Below are positions 1 to 5,305 of a stretch of 6,773 nt of DNA, piece by piece. The position numbers were made by a program, and so were the translations under genes. This stretch comes from Candidatus Geothermarchaeota archaeon (GTDB lineage Archaea > Thermoproteota > Nitrososphaeria > Geothermarchaeales > JDFR-13), in contig WAMZ01000077.1 in the NCBI GenBank assembly GCA_015522055.1, positions 1 through 6,773 of the forward strand. The letters are read 5' to 3'. The stretch's first letter is position 1. The number at the start of each line of letters is the position of its first letter. Below the pieces are notes generated by a model, which saw only the letters and a program-made list of their open reading frames with translations, had not been told where the DNA came from and searched no databases.

Positions 1-765
1 GCTTCACCCATCTGGGATAAGGCTGAGTCCCATGATATTAAACTGATCCCCCAGTCTATAGTTAAGCCTGTAAAGACGACGGAGATAACTGACTCGGTTA
101 ATGTTAAGGCGCTCCACGATGGGGAGTGGATAGGATTTAGGCTCGAGTGGGGAGATCCTGATAGGGATGACTCGGTTGTTAGGGTTGGCGAGTTCAAGGA
201 TGCATGTGCAGTTATGCTTCTAAGCCATCCTGTTAGCGGCTTGGCTTGGAGGATGGGGACTAGCGCCGAGGCTGCGACTATTCTACAATGGAGAGCAGAT
301 TGGCAGCGCGATTTGGAGAAGGGCTTTACAGATCTTGAGACCGCATTCCCAAATGTGGCTGTGGATGCTTATCAGCATGTCGGTGTTGAGGGTGTGTCAG
401 ATGGTAAGCCTAAGAGCGCGCTTGACCTAGCCGATAGGAATGCATTGACCTTTGTCGGGTTCGCGGCGGGGAACATATTCTCTGAGATGGTTAGGGATAG
501 GCCGGTTGAGAAGCTCCTGGGTCTCGGTCCTGGTACGATAACTACATTGCCTACCCAGGATGCCGATGGCTGGGGTGTCTGGAGTGCTGGGAAGTGGAGC
601 GTAGTGGTTGCTAAGAAGTTGGGTGCGTCCGACGCCCATAAGGGTGAGATTAGTATAACCCCGGGTAACTTATATACGGTTGCATTTGCGGTATGGAATG
701 GGGCTGTCGGGGATAGAGGTAGTAGGAAAAGCATAAGTAGCTTGATGAAACTATATGTTGAGTAG
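1..765 (+). CDS. Heme-b-binding gamma subunit of a type II DMSO reductase family enzyme (ethylbenzene dehydrogenase-related domain), 5' end missing
   Basis: The reading frame is open from base 1 to a TAG at 763-765, giving 254 visible residues; the true start and any signal peptide lie left of the window. The visible part begins with a PIWDKAE segment, followed by IPQ, VKALHDGEWIGFRLEWGD (about residues 35-52), WRMG and ILQWRADW (83-101), GWGVWSAGKWSVVVAK (190-205) and a final FAVWNGAVGDRGSRKSIS (229-246). This order is characteristic of the ethylbenzene dehydrogenase/DMS dehydrogenase/selenate and chlorate reductase gamma subunits. In that family one heme b is bound by a Met and a Lys; by position I suggest Met85 (WRMG) and Lys243 (RKSIS) here, which is inference. 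In known members it is a periplasmic or extracytoplasmic electron-transfer subunit partnering a molybdopterin and an Fe-S subunit. The directly overlapping TorD-like gene supports this. The substrate cannot be told from this subunit. Confidence 0.85.
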   Translation, partial: ASPIWDKAESHDIKLIPQSIVKPVKTTEITDSVNVKALHDGEWIGFRLEWGDPDRDDSVVRVGEFKDACAVMLLSHPVSGLAWRMGTSAEAATILQWRADWQRDLEKGFTDLETAFPNVAVDAYQHVGVEGVSDGKPKSALDLADRNALTFVGFAAGNIFSEMVRDRPVEKLLGLGPGTITTLPTQDADGWGVWSAGKWSVVVAKKLGASDAHKGEISITPGNLYTVAFAVWNGAVGDRGSRKSISSLMKLYVE

Positions 766-1390
766 GATGGATATCGACGTGGAATCGATTAGGGCGGAGG
801 TAGACAAGCTAATTATTTATGGTAGGGTACTTAATTTACTGGCTAGATGCTTCACCCAAGACCTAGATACCCTGGTATCCTCGTTGAGGGAATTAGGGGA
901 GGCGCTTAGGCTGGCGGGGCTAGAATCCTACAGTGATGAAATAGGGAATCTACTTGGGATCATCGAGAAAGACACGAGTATAATTGAGGAGTATACGAGG
1001 CTATTCGAGTTTGGGGACATCTCTCTATATGAATCTGACTATATATTCGATGTAACCTCGCCCAGTAAGCTATATCTCAAGGCCGATGTATCGGGCTTCT
1101 ATAAGGCGTTCGGCTTAAAGCATTCCGGAGACCTCCCTGACCATATATCTGCTGAGCTTGAGTTCCTATCCTTCCTATTTATAAAGGAGGCCTTTGCACT
1201 GATGGAGGGGGATGAGGATAAAGTCGGGCTTGTTAGGGATGCCAGGGTGAAGTTTTGGCGGGAGCACCTGGGCTCGTGGTATGGGAAGCTTGTTGAGAAG
1301 GTTAGGGAGAAGACGGACAACGAATATTATCTGAGGTTCTTCAACCTCTTGGCAGGTATATTAGACTCGGTATTTAAGGATATGTCATAA
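755..1390 (+). CDS. TorD/DmsD/NarJ-family molybdoenzyme maturation chaperone
   Basis: The 211-residue, mostly helical protein has family hallmarks: LYESDY (91-96), DVSGFYKAFGL (111-121), PDHISAELEFL (128-138) and EHLGSW (170-175), the last in the usual position of the H-x-x-x-W motif. TorD/NarJ-family proteins are cytoplasmic chaperones that bind the apo catalytic subunit and its Tat signal, and release it after molybdenum cofactor insertion. The gene overlaps the end of the gamma-subunit gene by 11 bases in another frame, so the two are surely co-transcribed. This matches the subunit-plus-chaperone order of type II DMSO reductase operons (DdhD, SerD, ClrD or EbdD counterpart). An alternative ATG at 767, one base after the upstream stop, would give 207 residues; neither start has a convincing ribosome binding site. 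Length and motifs are intact. Family assignment is firm; the exact client enzyme is inferred from context. Confidence 0.9.
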   Translation: MLSRMDIDVESIRAEVDKLIIYGRVLNLLARCFTQDLDTLVSSLRELGEALRLAGLESYSDEIGNLLGIIEKDTSIIEEYTRLFEFGDISLYESDYIFDVTSPSKLYLKADVSGFYKAFGLKHSGDLPDHISAELEFLSFLFIKEAFALMEGDEDKVGLVRDARVKFWREHLGSWYGKLVEKVREKTDNEYYLRFFNLLAGILDSVFKDMS

Positions 1391-1429
1391 GTAAATACAT
1401 TGTTGGCTGGCTTATACTATCCGCATAAT

Positions 1430-1450
1430 ATAGACTAAATAGACTAAATA
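1430..1450 (+). repeat. Tandem 9-bp direct repeat upstream of the regulator promoter
   Basis: The unit ATAGACTAA occurs twice in perfect tandem (1430-1438 and 1439-1447), followed by three bases (ATA) of a third copy. It sits in the 108-bp A/T-rich gap between the chaperone and regulator genes, ending three bases before a 12-bp palindrome. A 9-bp period is close to one helical turn, so it could be a binding site for a dimeric or cooperative regulator. That role is inference; the repeat is seen directly. Confidence 0.6.
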
Positions 1451-1453
1451 TAG

Positions 1454-1465
1454 TGATTTAAATCA
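1454..1465 (+). promoter_or_regulatory. 12-bp perfect palindrome TGATTTAAATCA, with probable TATA box inside
   Basis: The sequence reads the same on both strands. Its core TTTAAAT (1457-1463) is centred about 27 bases before 1487 and would place transcription start near 1485-1488, just ahead of the regulator's possible starts at 1487 (TTG) and 1499 (GTG). The palindrome therefore coincides with the likely TATA element and could be an operator for autoregulation. It resembles an FNR half-site pair (TGAT-N4-ATCA), but no FNR-type protein is in view, so I read this only as a symmetric site. A second A/T-rich run at 1481-1488 could also serve as a TATA box. Confidence 0.5.
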
Positions 1466-1498
1466 AGGTATCCAGTAATACTTTTATTGTGGTGGCTG

Positions 1499-2185
1499 GT
1501 GAGCTATAAGGAAGTCACCTTCATCATCAAGCCTCCTCCACATAGTTGGGTCAAAAACCTGATGGATATAGAAAATATGAATATAAAGATTCTTGACTGT
1601 AAGCCGGTCGATAGGGATAGTGTCGTGGAGGTATTTGAGATTAAATGTAACTCGAAGAACCTCGATAAGGTTATTGAGCATCTTGAGGCATCTGAATATA
1701 TAGATGATTTTGAGATACTGAATATTGATAGGAAGAATGGTATCTTGATGGGTGTTGTGAAGACATCCCACTGCACGGTATGTAGGCTATTCTCTAGTGT
1801 CTCGGAGTGCTTCTTGGGCTCTGCTGTATATGAGATTGCCAATAGGAGTGTGAGGTGGAAACTGATATCTAATATGAGGCTGGTTGCTGATATCGTTGAT
1901 AGACTTAGGGATGAGGGTGTAGACATATATATCGATAGTGTAACCCCTATAAAGACGGAGAGCGACTCCCCAGAGCTTACTTATAAGCAGGAGGAGATTC
2001 TATTTATGGCTTGGAAGATGGGGCTATTCGACTTCCCTAGGAGGATATCCCTAAATAAGTTTGCCGAGATGCTTAACCTCTCACCAGCCACCGTCAGCGA
2101 GTCTCTGAGAGTCGCTCTCAAGAAGATCCTTAACTCCTATTTCAAGTATTACCAGGGTGTGGAGCCTAGTAGGCATAGGAGGTAG
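1499..2185 (+). CDS. Bat/HTH_10-type transcriptional regulator with a cysteine cluster
   Basis: The protein has 228 residues from GTG 1499; an upstream in-frame TTG at 1487 would add four. I chose 1499 because GGTGG lies at 1491-1495. The C-terminal part (about 160-212) is the HTH_10 (bacterio-opsin activator type) DNA-binding domain: LTYKQEEIL, GLFDFPRRISL, FAEMLNLSPATVSESLRVALKKIL. The N-terminal 150 residues form a sensor-like domain with Cys34, Cys50, and a cluster His91-Cys92-x2-Cys95-x8-Cys104. In haloarchaea, Bat-type regulators with conserved cysteines (NarO, DmsR) activate nitrate and DMSO respiration genes under low oxygen; this is established knowledge. The position directly after molybdoenzyme genes makes a similar redox-sensing job here a good inference. 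No membrane segment or other known sensor domain is seen. It could instead be an unrelated HTH_10 regulator placed here by chance. Confidence 0.85.
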   Translation: MSYKEVTFIIKPPPHSWVKNLMDIENMNIKILDCKPVDRDSVVEVFEIKCNSKNLDKVIEHLEASEYIDDFEILNIDRKNGILMGVVKTSHCTVCRLFSSVSECFLGSAVYEIANRSVRWKLISNMRLVADIVDRLRDEGVDIYIDSVTPIKTESDSPELTYKQEEILFMAWKMGLFDFPRRISLNKFAEMLNLSPATVSESLRVALKKILNSYFKYYQGVEPSRHRR

Positions 2186-2203
2186 GCCTATCTAGACCCA
2201 TAT

Positions 2204-2211
2204 CTATATAT
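2204..2211 (+). promoter_or_regulatory. Probable TATA box of the aldo/keto reductase gene
   Basis: CTATATAT lies in the 67-bp gap after the regulator gene. Its centre predicts transcription start near 2233-2235, about 20 bases before the preferred GTG start at 2253, leaving room for the ribosome binding site at 2239-2246. This suggests the reductase gene is transcribed from its own promoter rather than only by read-through. Confidence 0.5.
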
Positions 2212-2238
2212 GGCTGATATCCCTACTATTATTGATTT

Positions 2239-2246
2239 GGGAGGGG
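2239..2246 (+). promoter_or_regulatory. Ribosome binding site deciding the aldo/keto reductase start
   Basis: GGGAGGGG is followed by six bases and GTG at 2253. It favours this GTG over the in-frame TTG at 2232, which would lie upstream of the site. Confidence 0.65.
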
Positions 2247-2252
2247 TTTGCT

Positions 2253-3068
2253 GTGGAGCTTTGGATAGACTACGGGGATAGGAAGGATCTGGGTAGGACT
2301 GGTGAGAAGATCTCAGCTATAGGCCTGGGTACCTGGAATATCCAGGTTGGTGAGCGTATGGTTGAGGCTATTGTGAAGGCTGTGGATCTCGGGATGGATA
2401 TGGTTGATACGGCCGAGATGTATGGTGATGGCTCGGCCGAAGTCACGGTTGGGGAGGCGGTTAGGAGGGTTGGTAGGGATAATATATTTATAACTACTAA
2501 GATAATGCCGGATAGGTTTAGGGATGAGCACCTCGTCTTCAAGGCTGTTGAGGCCTCGCTTAGGAGGATGGGTATTAAGGAGGCCGACTTGATACTGGTC
2601 CACTGGCCTGTAGAAGATATACCTGTATCTAGGATGATGAGGATTATGGAGAAGGTTGCTGATAAGGGTTATACAAGGTATATCGGCGTTAGTAACTTCA
2701 ATGTGAACCATCTAGAGGAAGCACTAAATACGTTAAGCAAATATGATGTGGTGGTTAATCAGGTTAGGTATAGTGTATATGACAAGTCTATAGAGCCGGA
2801 GCTACTCCCCTACATGGTTAGGAATGGGATTACGGTCCAGGCATATACCCCACTAGAGAGGGGTAGGGTTGTGAATGATGATAGGTTGGTTGAGATAGGT
2901 AAAAAGTATGGGAAGTCGGGTGTCCAAGTCGCCCTCAACTACCTAATCTCACATAGGTATGTGACGGCTATACCTAAGACTGAGAGGGTCGATAGGGTTG
3001 TTGAGTATAAAGGTGCTTTGGGTTGGCGTCTCTCTGAGGATGACTTGTTGAGGCTGAAGAAGCTATAG
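2253..3068 (+). CDS. Aldo/keto reductase
   Basis: A 271-residue TIM-barrel oxidoreductase that should reduce aldehydes or ketones with NAD(P)H in the cytoplasm. The catalytic tetrad of the superfamily is visible: Asp52 (DMVDTAEMYG), Tyr57, Lys83 (FITTKIMPD) and His117 (LILVHWP). The family motif YIGVSNFN (143-150) and the cofactor-side segments VVNQVRYSVYD, GITVQAYTPL and AIPKTERVDRVVEY follow in normal order. Length is slightly short but typical for prokaryotic 2,5-diketogluconate-reductase-like members. Start GTG 2253 is chosen from the strong ribosome binding site; a TTG at 2232 would add seven residues. It seems a single-gene unit between the regulator and the convergent RHH gene, whose stop codon interlocks with its own. 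The physiological substrate cannot be predicted, and I see no clear functional link to either neighbouring cluster. Confidence 0.93.
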   Translation: MELWIDYGDRKDLGRTGEKISAIGLGTWNIQVGERMVEAIVKAVDLGMDMVDTAEMYGDGSAEVTVGEAVRRVGRDNIFITTKIMPDRFRDEHLVFKAVEASLRRMGIKEADLILVHWPVEDIPVSRMMRIMEKVADKGYTRYIGVSNFNVNHLEEALNTLSKYDVVVNQVRYSVYDKSIEPELLPYMVRNGITVQAYTPLERGRVVNDDRLVEIGKKYGKSGVQVALNYLISHRYVTAIPKTERVDRVVEYKGALGWRLSEDDLLRLKKL

Positions 3069-3266
3069 GTAGCCTAGGCTCCTCAGCCTCCTCTTAATCT
3101 CCTCCTCTTCCTCCGGTGTATAGACTTCCTCCTCCTCGCCTAATGCCTCCTTAATTATAAACTCGAGTAGCTCCTCGACGCTCCCGAACTCGCCCTGGCT
3201 CTCTTCGACAGTCTTCTTGAGGAGTTCATACGCCTCCTTAGATATCTCTATTTTAACCTTCTCCAT
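3063..3266 (-). CDS. Small ribbon-helix-helix (CopG/Arc-like) protein, leftward paralogue
   Basis: The 67-residue protein begins with a short strand (KVKIEIS, 3-9), then helix A (EAYELLKKTVEES, 11-23) and helix B (SVEELLEFIIKEAL, 29-42), the layout of a ribbon-helix-helix fold. A very acidic linker follows and then a tail EEIKRRLRSLGYL (55-67). The tail is nearly the same as in the divergent RHH gene, so the two are paralogues. ATG 3266 is preferred because GGTGA (3272-3276) sits five bases upstream; a GTG at 3278 would add four residues. Its strand has fewer basic and more acidic residues than the rightward copy, so DNA binding is less certain; it may act as a heterodimer partner or antagonist. 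It is convergent with, and overlaps by six bases, the aldo/keto reductase. No toxin gene lies beside it. Confidence 0.75.
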   Translation of the reverse strand: MEKVKIEISKEAYELLKKTVEESQGEFGSVEELLEFIIKEALGEEEEVYTPEEEEEIKRRLRSLGYL

Positions 3267-3271
3267 ACCAT

Positions 3272-3276
3272 TCACC
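3272..3276 (-). promoter_or_regulatory. Ribosome binding site of the leftward RHH gene
   Basis: On the minus strand GGTGA is followed by five bases and ATG at 3266. It supports this start over the GTG at 3278, which overlaps the site. Confidence 0.5.
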
Positions 3277-3286
3277 ACTAATTTCT

Positions 3287-3294
3287 TAAATAAA
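3287..3294 (-). promoter_or_regulatory. Probable TATA box for the leftward RHH gene
   Basis: The minus strand reads TTTATTTA within a longer A/T run (about 3286-3300). The core centre predicts transcription start close to 3265, at the ATG, which would leave the GGTGA site untranscribed; using the upstream part of the run would move the start a few bases outward and include part of it. So leaderless or short-leader expression is likely, and the exact start is unresolved. Confidence 0.4.
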
Positions 3295-3312
3295 AATTAT
3301 TCCCGGCTCCAG

Positions 3313-3328
3313 GGTTAAAAGTTTATTA
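3313..3328 (+). promoter_or_regulatory. BRE and TATA box of the RHH-sat-cysC-phosphodiesterase operon
   Basis: GGTTAAAA (3313-3320) followed by GTTTATTA (3321-3328) fits the archaeal TFB-recognition element plus TATA box. The TATA centre at about 3325 predicts transcription start near 3350-3353, essentially at the ATG at 3354, so the mRNA should be leaderless or nearly so; accordingly no ribosome binding site is present before this ATG. The alternative TATA-like stretch inside the palindrome would start transcription inside the gene and is less likely. Confidence 0.55.
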
Positions 3329-3329
3329 G

Positions 3330-3351
3330 GTTTAATTATATATAATTAAAC
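3330..3351 (+). promoter_or_regulatory. Perfect 22-bp palindrome, candidate operator for the RHH protein
   Basis: The half-site GTTTAATTATA is followed immediately by its exact reverse complement TATAATTAAAC. Symmetry stops at the next base pair (3329 G, 3352 G). The site fills the space between the predicted TATA box and the ATG at 3354, where a bound repressor would block transcription start. RHH proteins bind as dimers or tetramers to symmetric operators and commonly repress their own operon, so autoregulation is the natural reading. The palindrome is seen directly; the binding protein is inferred. Confidence 0.7.
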
Positions 3352-3353
3352 GC

Positions 3354-3575
3354 ATGGGCCAGGGAAAATATACGACGGTCTCTATACCCAAGTCGCTATA
3401 TAATAGGATTAAGAAGCTGGTTGAGGAGACGGGCTTCAAGTCGGTATCGGACTACGTTACCTACGTCCTGAGGGAGGTCGTGGCTATGCATGAGTCGGAG
3501 AGGTATGAGGAGCCCTTTACGGAGAAGGATCTTGAGGAGATTAAGAAGAGGCTTAAGGCCCTCGGCTATATCTAG
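3354..3575 (+). CDS. Small ribbon-helix-helix transcriptional regulator, first gene of the sulfate-activation operon
   Basis: A 73-residue protein with a clear RHH fold: basic strand KYTTVSIPKS (5-14), helix A LYNRIKKLVEET (15-26) and helix B SVSDYVTYVLREVVAM (30-45). The alternating Thr/Ser side chains of the strand are the type that contact DNA in CopG/Arc/NikR proteins. A C-terminal extension ends in LEEIKKRLKALGYI (60-73), shared with the divergent paralogue. The gene starts at ATG 3354, three bases after the 22-bp palindrome, and its stop is 13-22 bases before sat depending on the sat start, so it heads the operon. A likely role is autoregulated control of sat, cysC and the phosphodiesterase. 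No metal-binding or ligand-binding domain such as that of NikR is present; the tail may mediate oligomerisation or partner contact. Antitoxin function is unlikely because no toxin follows. Confidence 0.83.
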   Translation: MGQGKYTTVSIPKSLYNRIKKLVEETGFKSVSDYVTYVLREVVAMHESERYEEPFTEKDLEEIKKRLKALGYI

Positions 3576-3587
3576 GTAGTCCCATGG

Positions 3588-3592
3588 GGTGG
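3588..3592 (+). promoter_or_regulatory. Ribosome binding site favouring the GTG 3598 start of sat
   Basis: GGTGG lies five bases before GTG 3598. An earlier in-frame GTG at 3589 lies within this motif and would depend on a weaker GGTAG at 3575-3579. Confidence 0.45.
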
Positions 3593-3597
3593 CCGGG

Positions 3598-4746
3598 GTG
3601 GTCTCGAAGCCTCATGGTGGTAGGCTTATCATTAGAATTGCGAGTGAGAATAGGAGGAGCGCTGTGCTTGGGGCTGCCGATGAATACCCAGTTATATCCA
3701 TTGGATTGAGGGAGGCGTATGACGTTGAGAATATTGGCTATGGGGTTTATAGCCCGTTGGATGGCTTCATGGTTTATGAGGACTTGGAGAATGTCCTTAT
3801 GAATATGCGTCTATCGAATGACCTACCATGGACGATGCCTATCGTCGTTTCTGTGGATGAGGATTCGATGGATTTCGGTGTGGGGGACGAGGTTCTGCTG
3901 AGCTATATGGATAGGCCGTTGGCGGTTATGCAAGTTGAGGATATTTATAGGCTGGATAGGAGGCTCTATGCCGAGAGGGTTTTCGGGACTACCGACCCTT
4001 CTCACCCCGGGGTCTATAATGTCTTTAGGGAGATGGGTGAATATTTGGTGGGTGGGAGGATAGAGTTGCTGGATACGGTTGATAATCCATATGCTAGGTT
4101 CTACCTTAGGCCTATGGAGACAAGGGTATTGTTTAGGGAGCGTGGGTGGAAGACCATCGTTGGCTTCCAGACAAGGAATGCCCCTCATTTGGGGCATGAG
4201 TATGTCCAGAAGACCGCCCTATCGTTTGTCGACGGGATATTTATAAATCCTGTGGTTGGTAGGAAGAAGAGGGGGGACTTCAAGGATGAGGTTATATTGG
4301 AGGCGTATTCAGAGTTGGTGAAGCATTATTATCCGAAGGACTCGGCGGTACTCAGCATAGTTAGGTATGAGATGAGGTATGCCGGGCCGCGTGAGGCGAT
4401 CCACCACGCCATCATGAGGAAGAACTTTGGGTGTACACATTTTATAGTGGGTAGGGACCATGCCGGCGTAGGCGACTTTTATGGACCATATGATGCCCAG
4501 GAGATATTTAGAGAGTTCCCAGACCTAGGTGTTACACCCGTCTTCTTCAAGGAGTTCTTCTATTGTAGGAGGTGCGGCGGCATAGTCCATGAGAGGATAT
4601 GCCCCCACGACGAGTCTAATAGGGTTAGGTTCAGCGGTACATATGTTAGGGAGGCGATTCTCGAGGGTAGGGATATCCCGGACTATATTGTTAGGCCTGA
4701 GGTGGCTAGGGTTCTCATGAGCCACCCAGACCCATTTGTATCATAA
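3598..4746 (+). CDS. sat: Sulfate adenylyltransferase (ATP sulfurylase)
   Basis: The 382-residue cytoplasmic enzyme catalyses ATP + sulfate to adenylyl sulfate (APS) + diphosphate, or the reverse. Motifs run in family order: KPHGGRL at the N-terminus, YSPLDGFM, the nucleotide-binding QTRNAPHLGHEY (191-202), GRKKRGDF, EMRYAGPREAIHHAIMRKNF, GCTHFIVGRDHAGVGDFYG (about 278-296), and FSGTYVREAILEGRDIPDYIVRPEV near the end. Cys323, Cys326, Cys335 and His337 (CRRC...CPH) form the zinc site seen in archaeal and many bacterial ATP sulfurylases. The domain layout is full length and nothing is missing. GTG 3598 is chosen because it places the start four residues before PHGG, as in relatives, behind GGTGG; GTG 3589 would add three residues. 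cysC follows 14 bases later, so APS is most likely fed forward to PAPS. No APS reductase or dissimilatory sulfite reductase gene is in the window. Confidence 0.97.
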   Translation: MVSKPHGGRLIIRIASENRRSAVLGAADEYPVISIGLREAYDVENIGYGVYSPLDGFMVYEDLENVLMNMRLSNDLPWTMPIVVSVDEDSMDFGVGDEVLLSYMDRPLAVMQVEDIYRLDRRLYAERVFGTTDPSHPGVYNVFREMGEYLVGGRIELLDTVDNPYARFYLRPMETRVLFRERGWKTIVGFQTRNAPHLGHEYVQKTALSFVDGIFINPVVGRKKRGDFKDEVILEAYSELVKHYYPKDSAVLSIVRYEMRYAGPREAIHHAIMRKNFGCTHFIVGRDHAGVGDFYGPYDAQEIFREFPDLGVTPVFFKEFFYCRRCGGIVHERICPHDESNRVRFSGTYVREAILEGRDIPDYIVRPEVARVLMSHPDPFVS

Positions 4747-4753
4747 GGGGGTG
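4747..4753 (+). promoter_or_regulatory. Ribosome binding site of the APS kinase gene
   Basis: GGGGGTG directly follows the sat stop codon and is seven bases before the TTG start at 4761. It decides this non-ATG start, as no ATG or GTG in frame precedes the conserved N-terminus. Confidence 0.6.
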
Positions 4754-4760
4754 CATTGTA

Positions 4761-5300
4761 TTGGGCTGTCTAGAGAAGGGATTCGTGGTGTGGTTGACGG
4801 GCCTCCCTGGTAGCGGTAAATCGACGATTGGGAAACGATTGGTGGAGAGGCTGAGGATGATGGGCCTCAAGGTTGAGTATCTGGATGGGGACCTTGTTAG
4901 GCCTTGGCTCAGCCCCGAGGCTGGCTTCACACGGGAGGATAGAACTAGGCACCTGACTAGGGTTGCATTCGTCTCCCACCTCTTGGCTAGGAATGGGGTT
5001 GCTGTAGTGGCTGCATTTGTATCTCCATATAGGGATGTTAGGAGGAGGGCTAGGGAGTTGATAGGTGATTTCATAGAGGTATATGTCAAGTGTCCATTAG
5101 AGGTGTGTATGGAGAGGGATCCCAAGGGCCTATATAGGCGGGCATTGGCGGGTGAGATTAAGCATATGACTGGATTGGATGATCCCTATGAGGAGCCCCT
5201 TAATCCAGAGGTTGTCGTCGATACATCGGTTATGGATGTGGATACATGTGTCGATAAAATAGTTTCTTATCTGCGTGGGGCTGGATATATCGATGGGTGA
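4761..5300 (+). CDS. cysC: Adenylyl-sulfate kinase (APS kinase)
   Basis: The 179-residue cytoplasmic P-loop kinase phosphorylates APS with ATP to give PAPS. The Walker A loop is GLPGSGKS (14-21), next come LDGD (41-44) and a GFTREDRTRHLTRV segment (55-68) matching the family's GFs-x-x-dR region. The SPYR motif (88-91) has the serine conserved in APS kinases. KGLYRRALAGEI (122-133) and TGLDDPYEEP (137-146) complete the APS-binding lid and C-terminal signature. It is full length and stand-alone, not fused to Sat. Start is TTG 4761 with a good ribosome binding site. The gene lies 14 bases after sat, and its TGA overlaps the region where the next gene starts, so the three are co-transcribed. Its presence points to PAPS-dependent assimilation or sulfonation rather than pure dissimilatory sulfate respiration. 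Confidence 0.96.
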   Translation: MGCLEKGFVVWLTGLPGSGKSTIGKRLVERLRMMGLKVEYLDGDLVRPWLSPEAGFTREDRTRHLTRVAFVSHLLARNGVAVVAAFVSPYRDVRRRARELIGDFIEVYVKCPLEVCMERDPKGLYRRALAGEIKHMTGLDDPYEEPLNPEVVVDTSVMDVDTCVDKIVSYLRGAGYIDG

Positions 5301-5301
5301 T
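5296..5301 (+). promoter_or_regulatory. Ribosome binding site overlapping the cysC stop codon
   Basis: GGTGAT is a strong archaeal ribosome binding motif; it contains the cysC TGA and is four bases before TTG 5306. It favours that start over GTG 5297, which lies inside it, though a GTGA stop-start overlap at 5297-5300 would also fit translational coupling. Confidence 0.45.
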
Positions 5302-5305
5302 TGGC

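Noticed and set aside
372..734. Long minus-strand open frames opposite the gamma-subunit gene, and similar ones opposite other genes (for example 1504-1926, 3823-4197, 5230-5715, 5498-5971)
   Set aside because: They lie entirely antisense to well-supported genes, show no recognisable motifs and have compositions expected of shadow frames.
1454..1465. Bacterial-type FNR box (TGAT-N4-ATCA)
   Set aside because: The match is good, but no CRP/FNR protein is in the window and the organism appears archaeal; the core also doubles as a TATA box. Kept only as a symmetric site.
1391..1486. Riboswitch, tRNA or small RNA in the largest gene-free gap
   Set aside because: The stretch is A/T-rich with no cloverleaf or extended stem; only the direct repeat, palindrome and TATA-like elements are visible.
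3338..3345. TATATA inside the 22-bp palindrome as the operon's TATA box
   Set aside because: It would place transcription start about 12 bases inside the coding region, and no suitable later start codon exists; GTTTATTA at 3321-3328 has correct spacing.
3063..3575. The two RHH proteins as antitoxins of toxin-antitoxin modules
   Set aside because: Neither is followed by a PIN, RelE or other toxin-like reading frame; their neighbours are metabolic enzymes, and the operon context fits a regulator better.
3598..5300. Dissimilatory sulfate reduction locus
   Set aside because: No aprAB, dsrAB or qmo genes are present, and the coupled APS kinase indicates PAPS formation.
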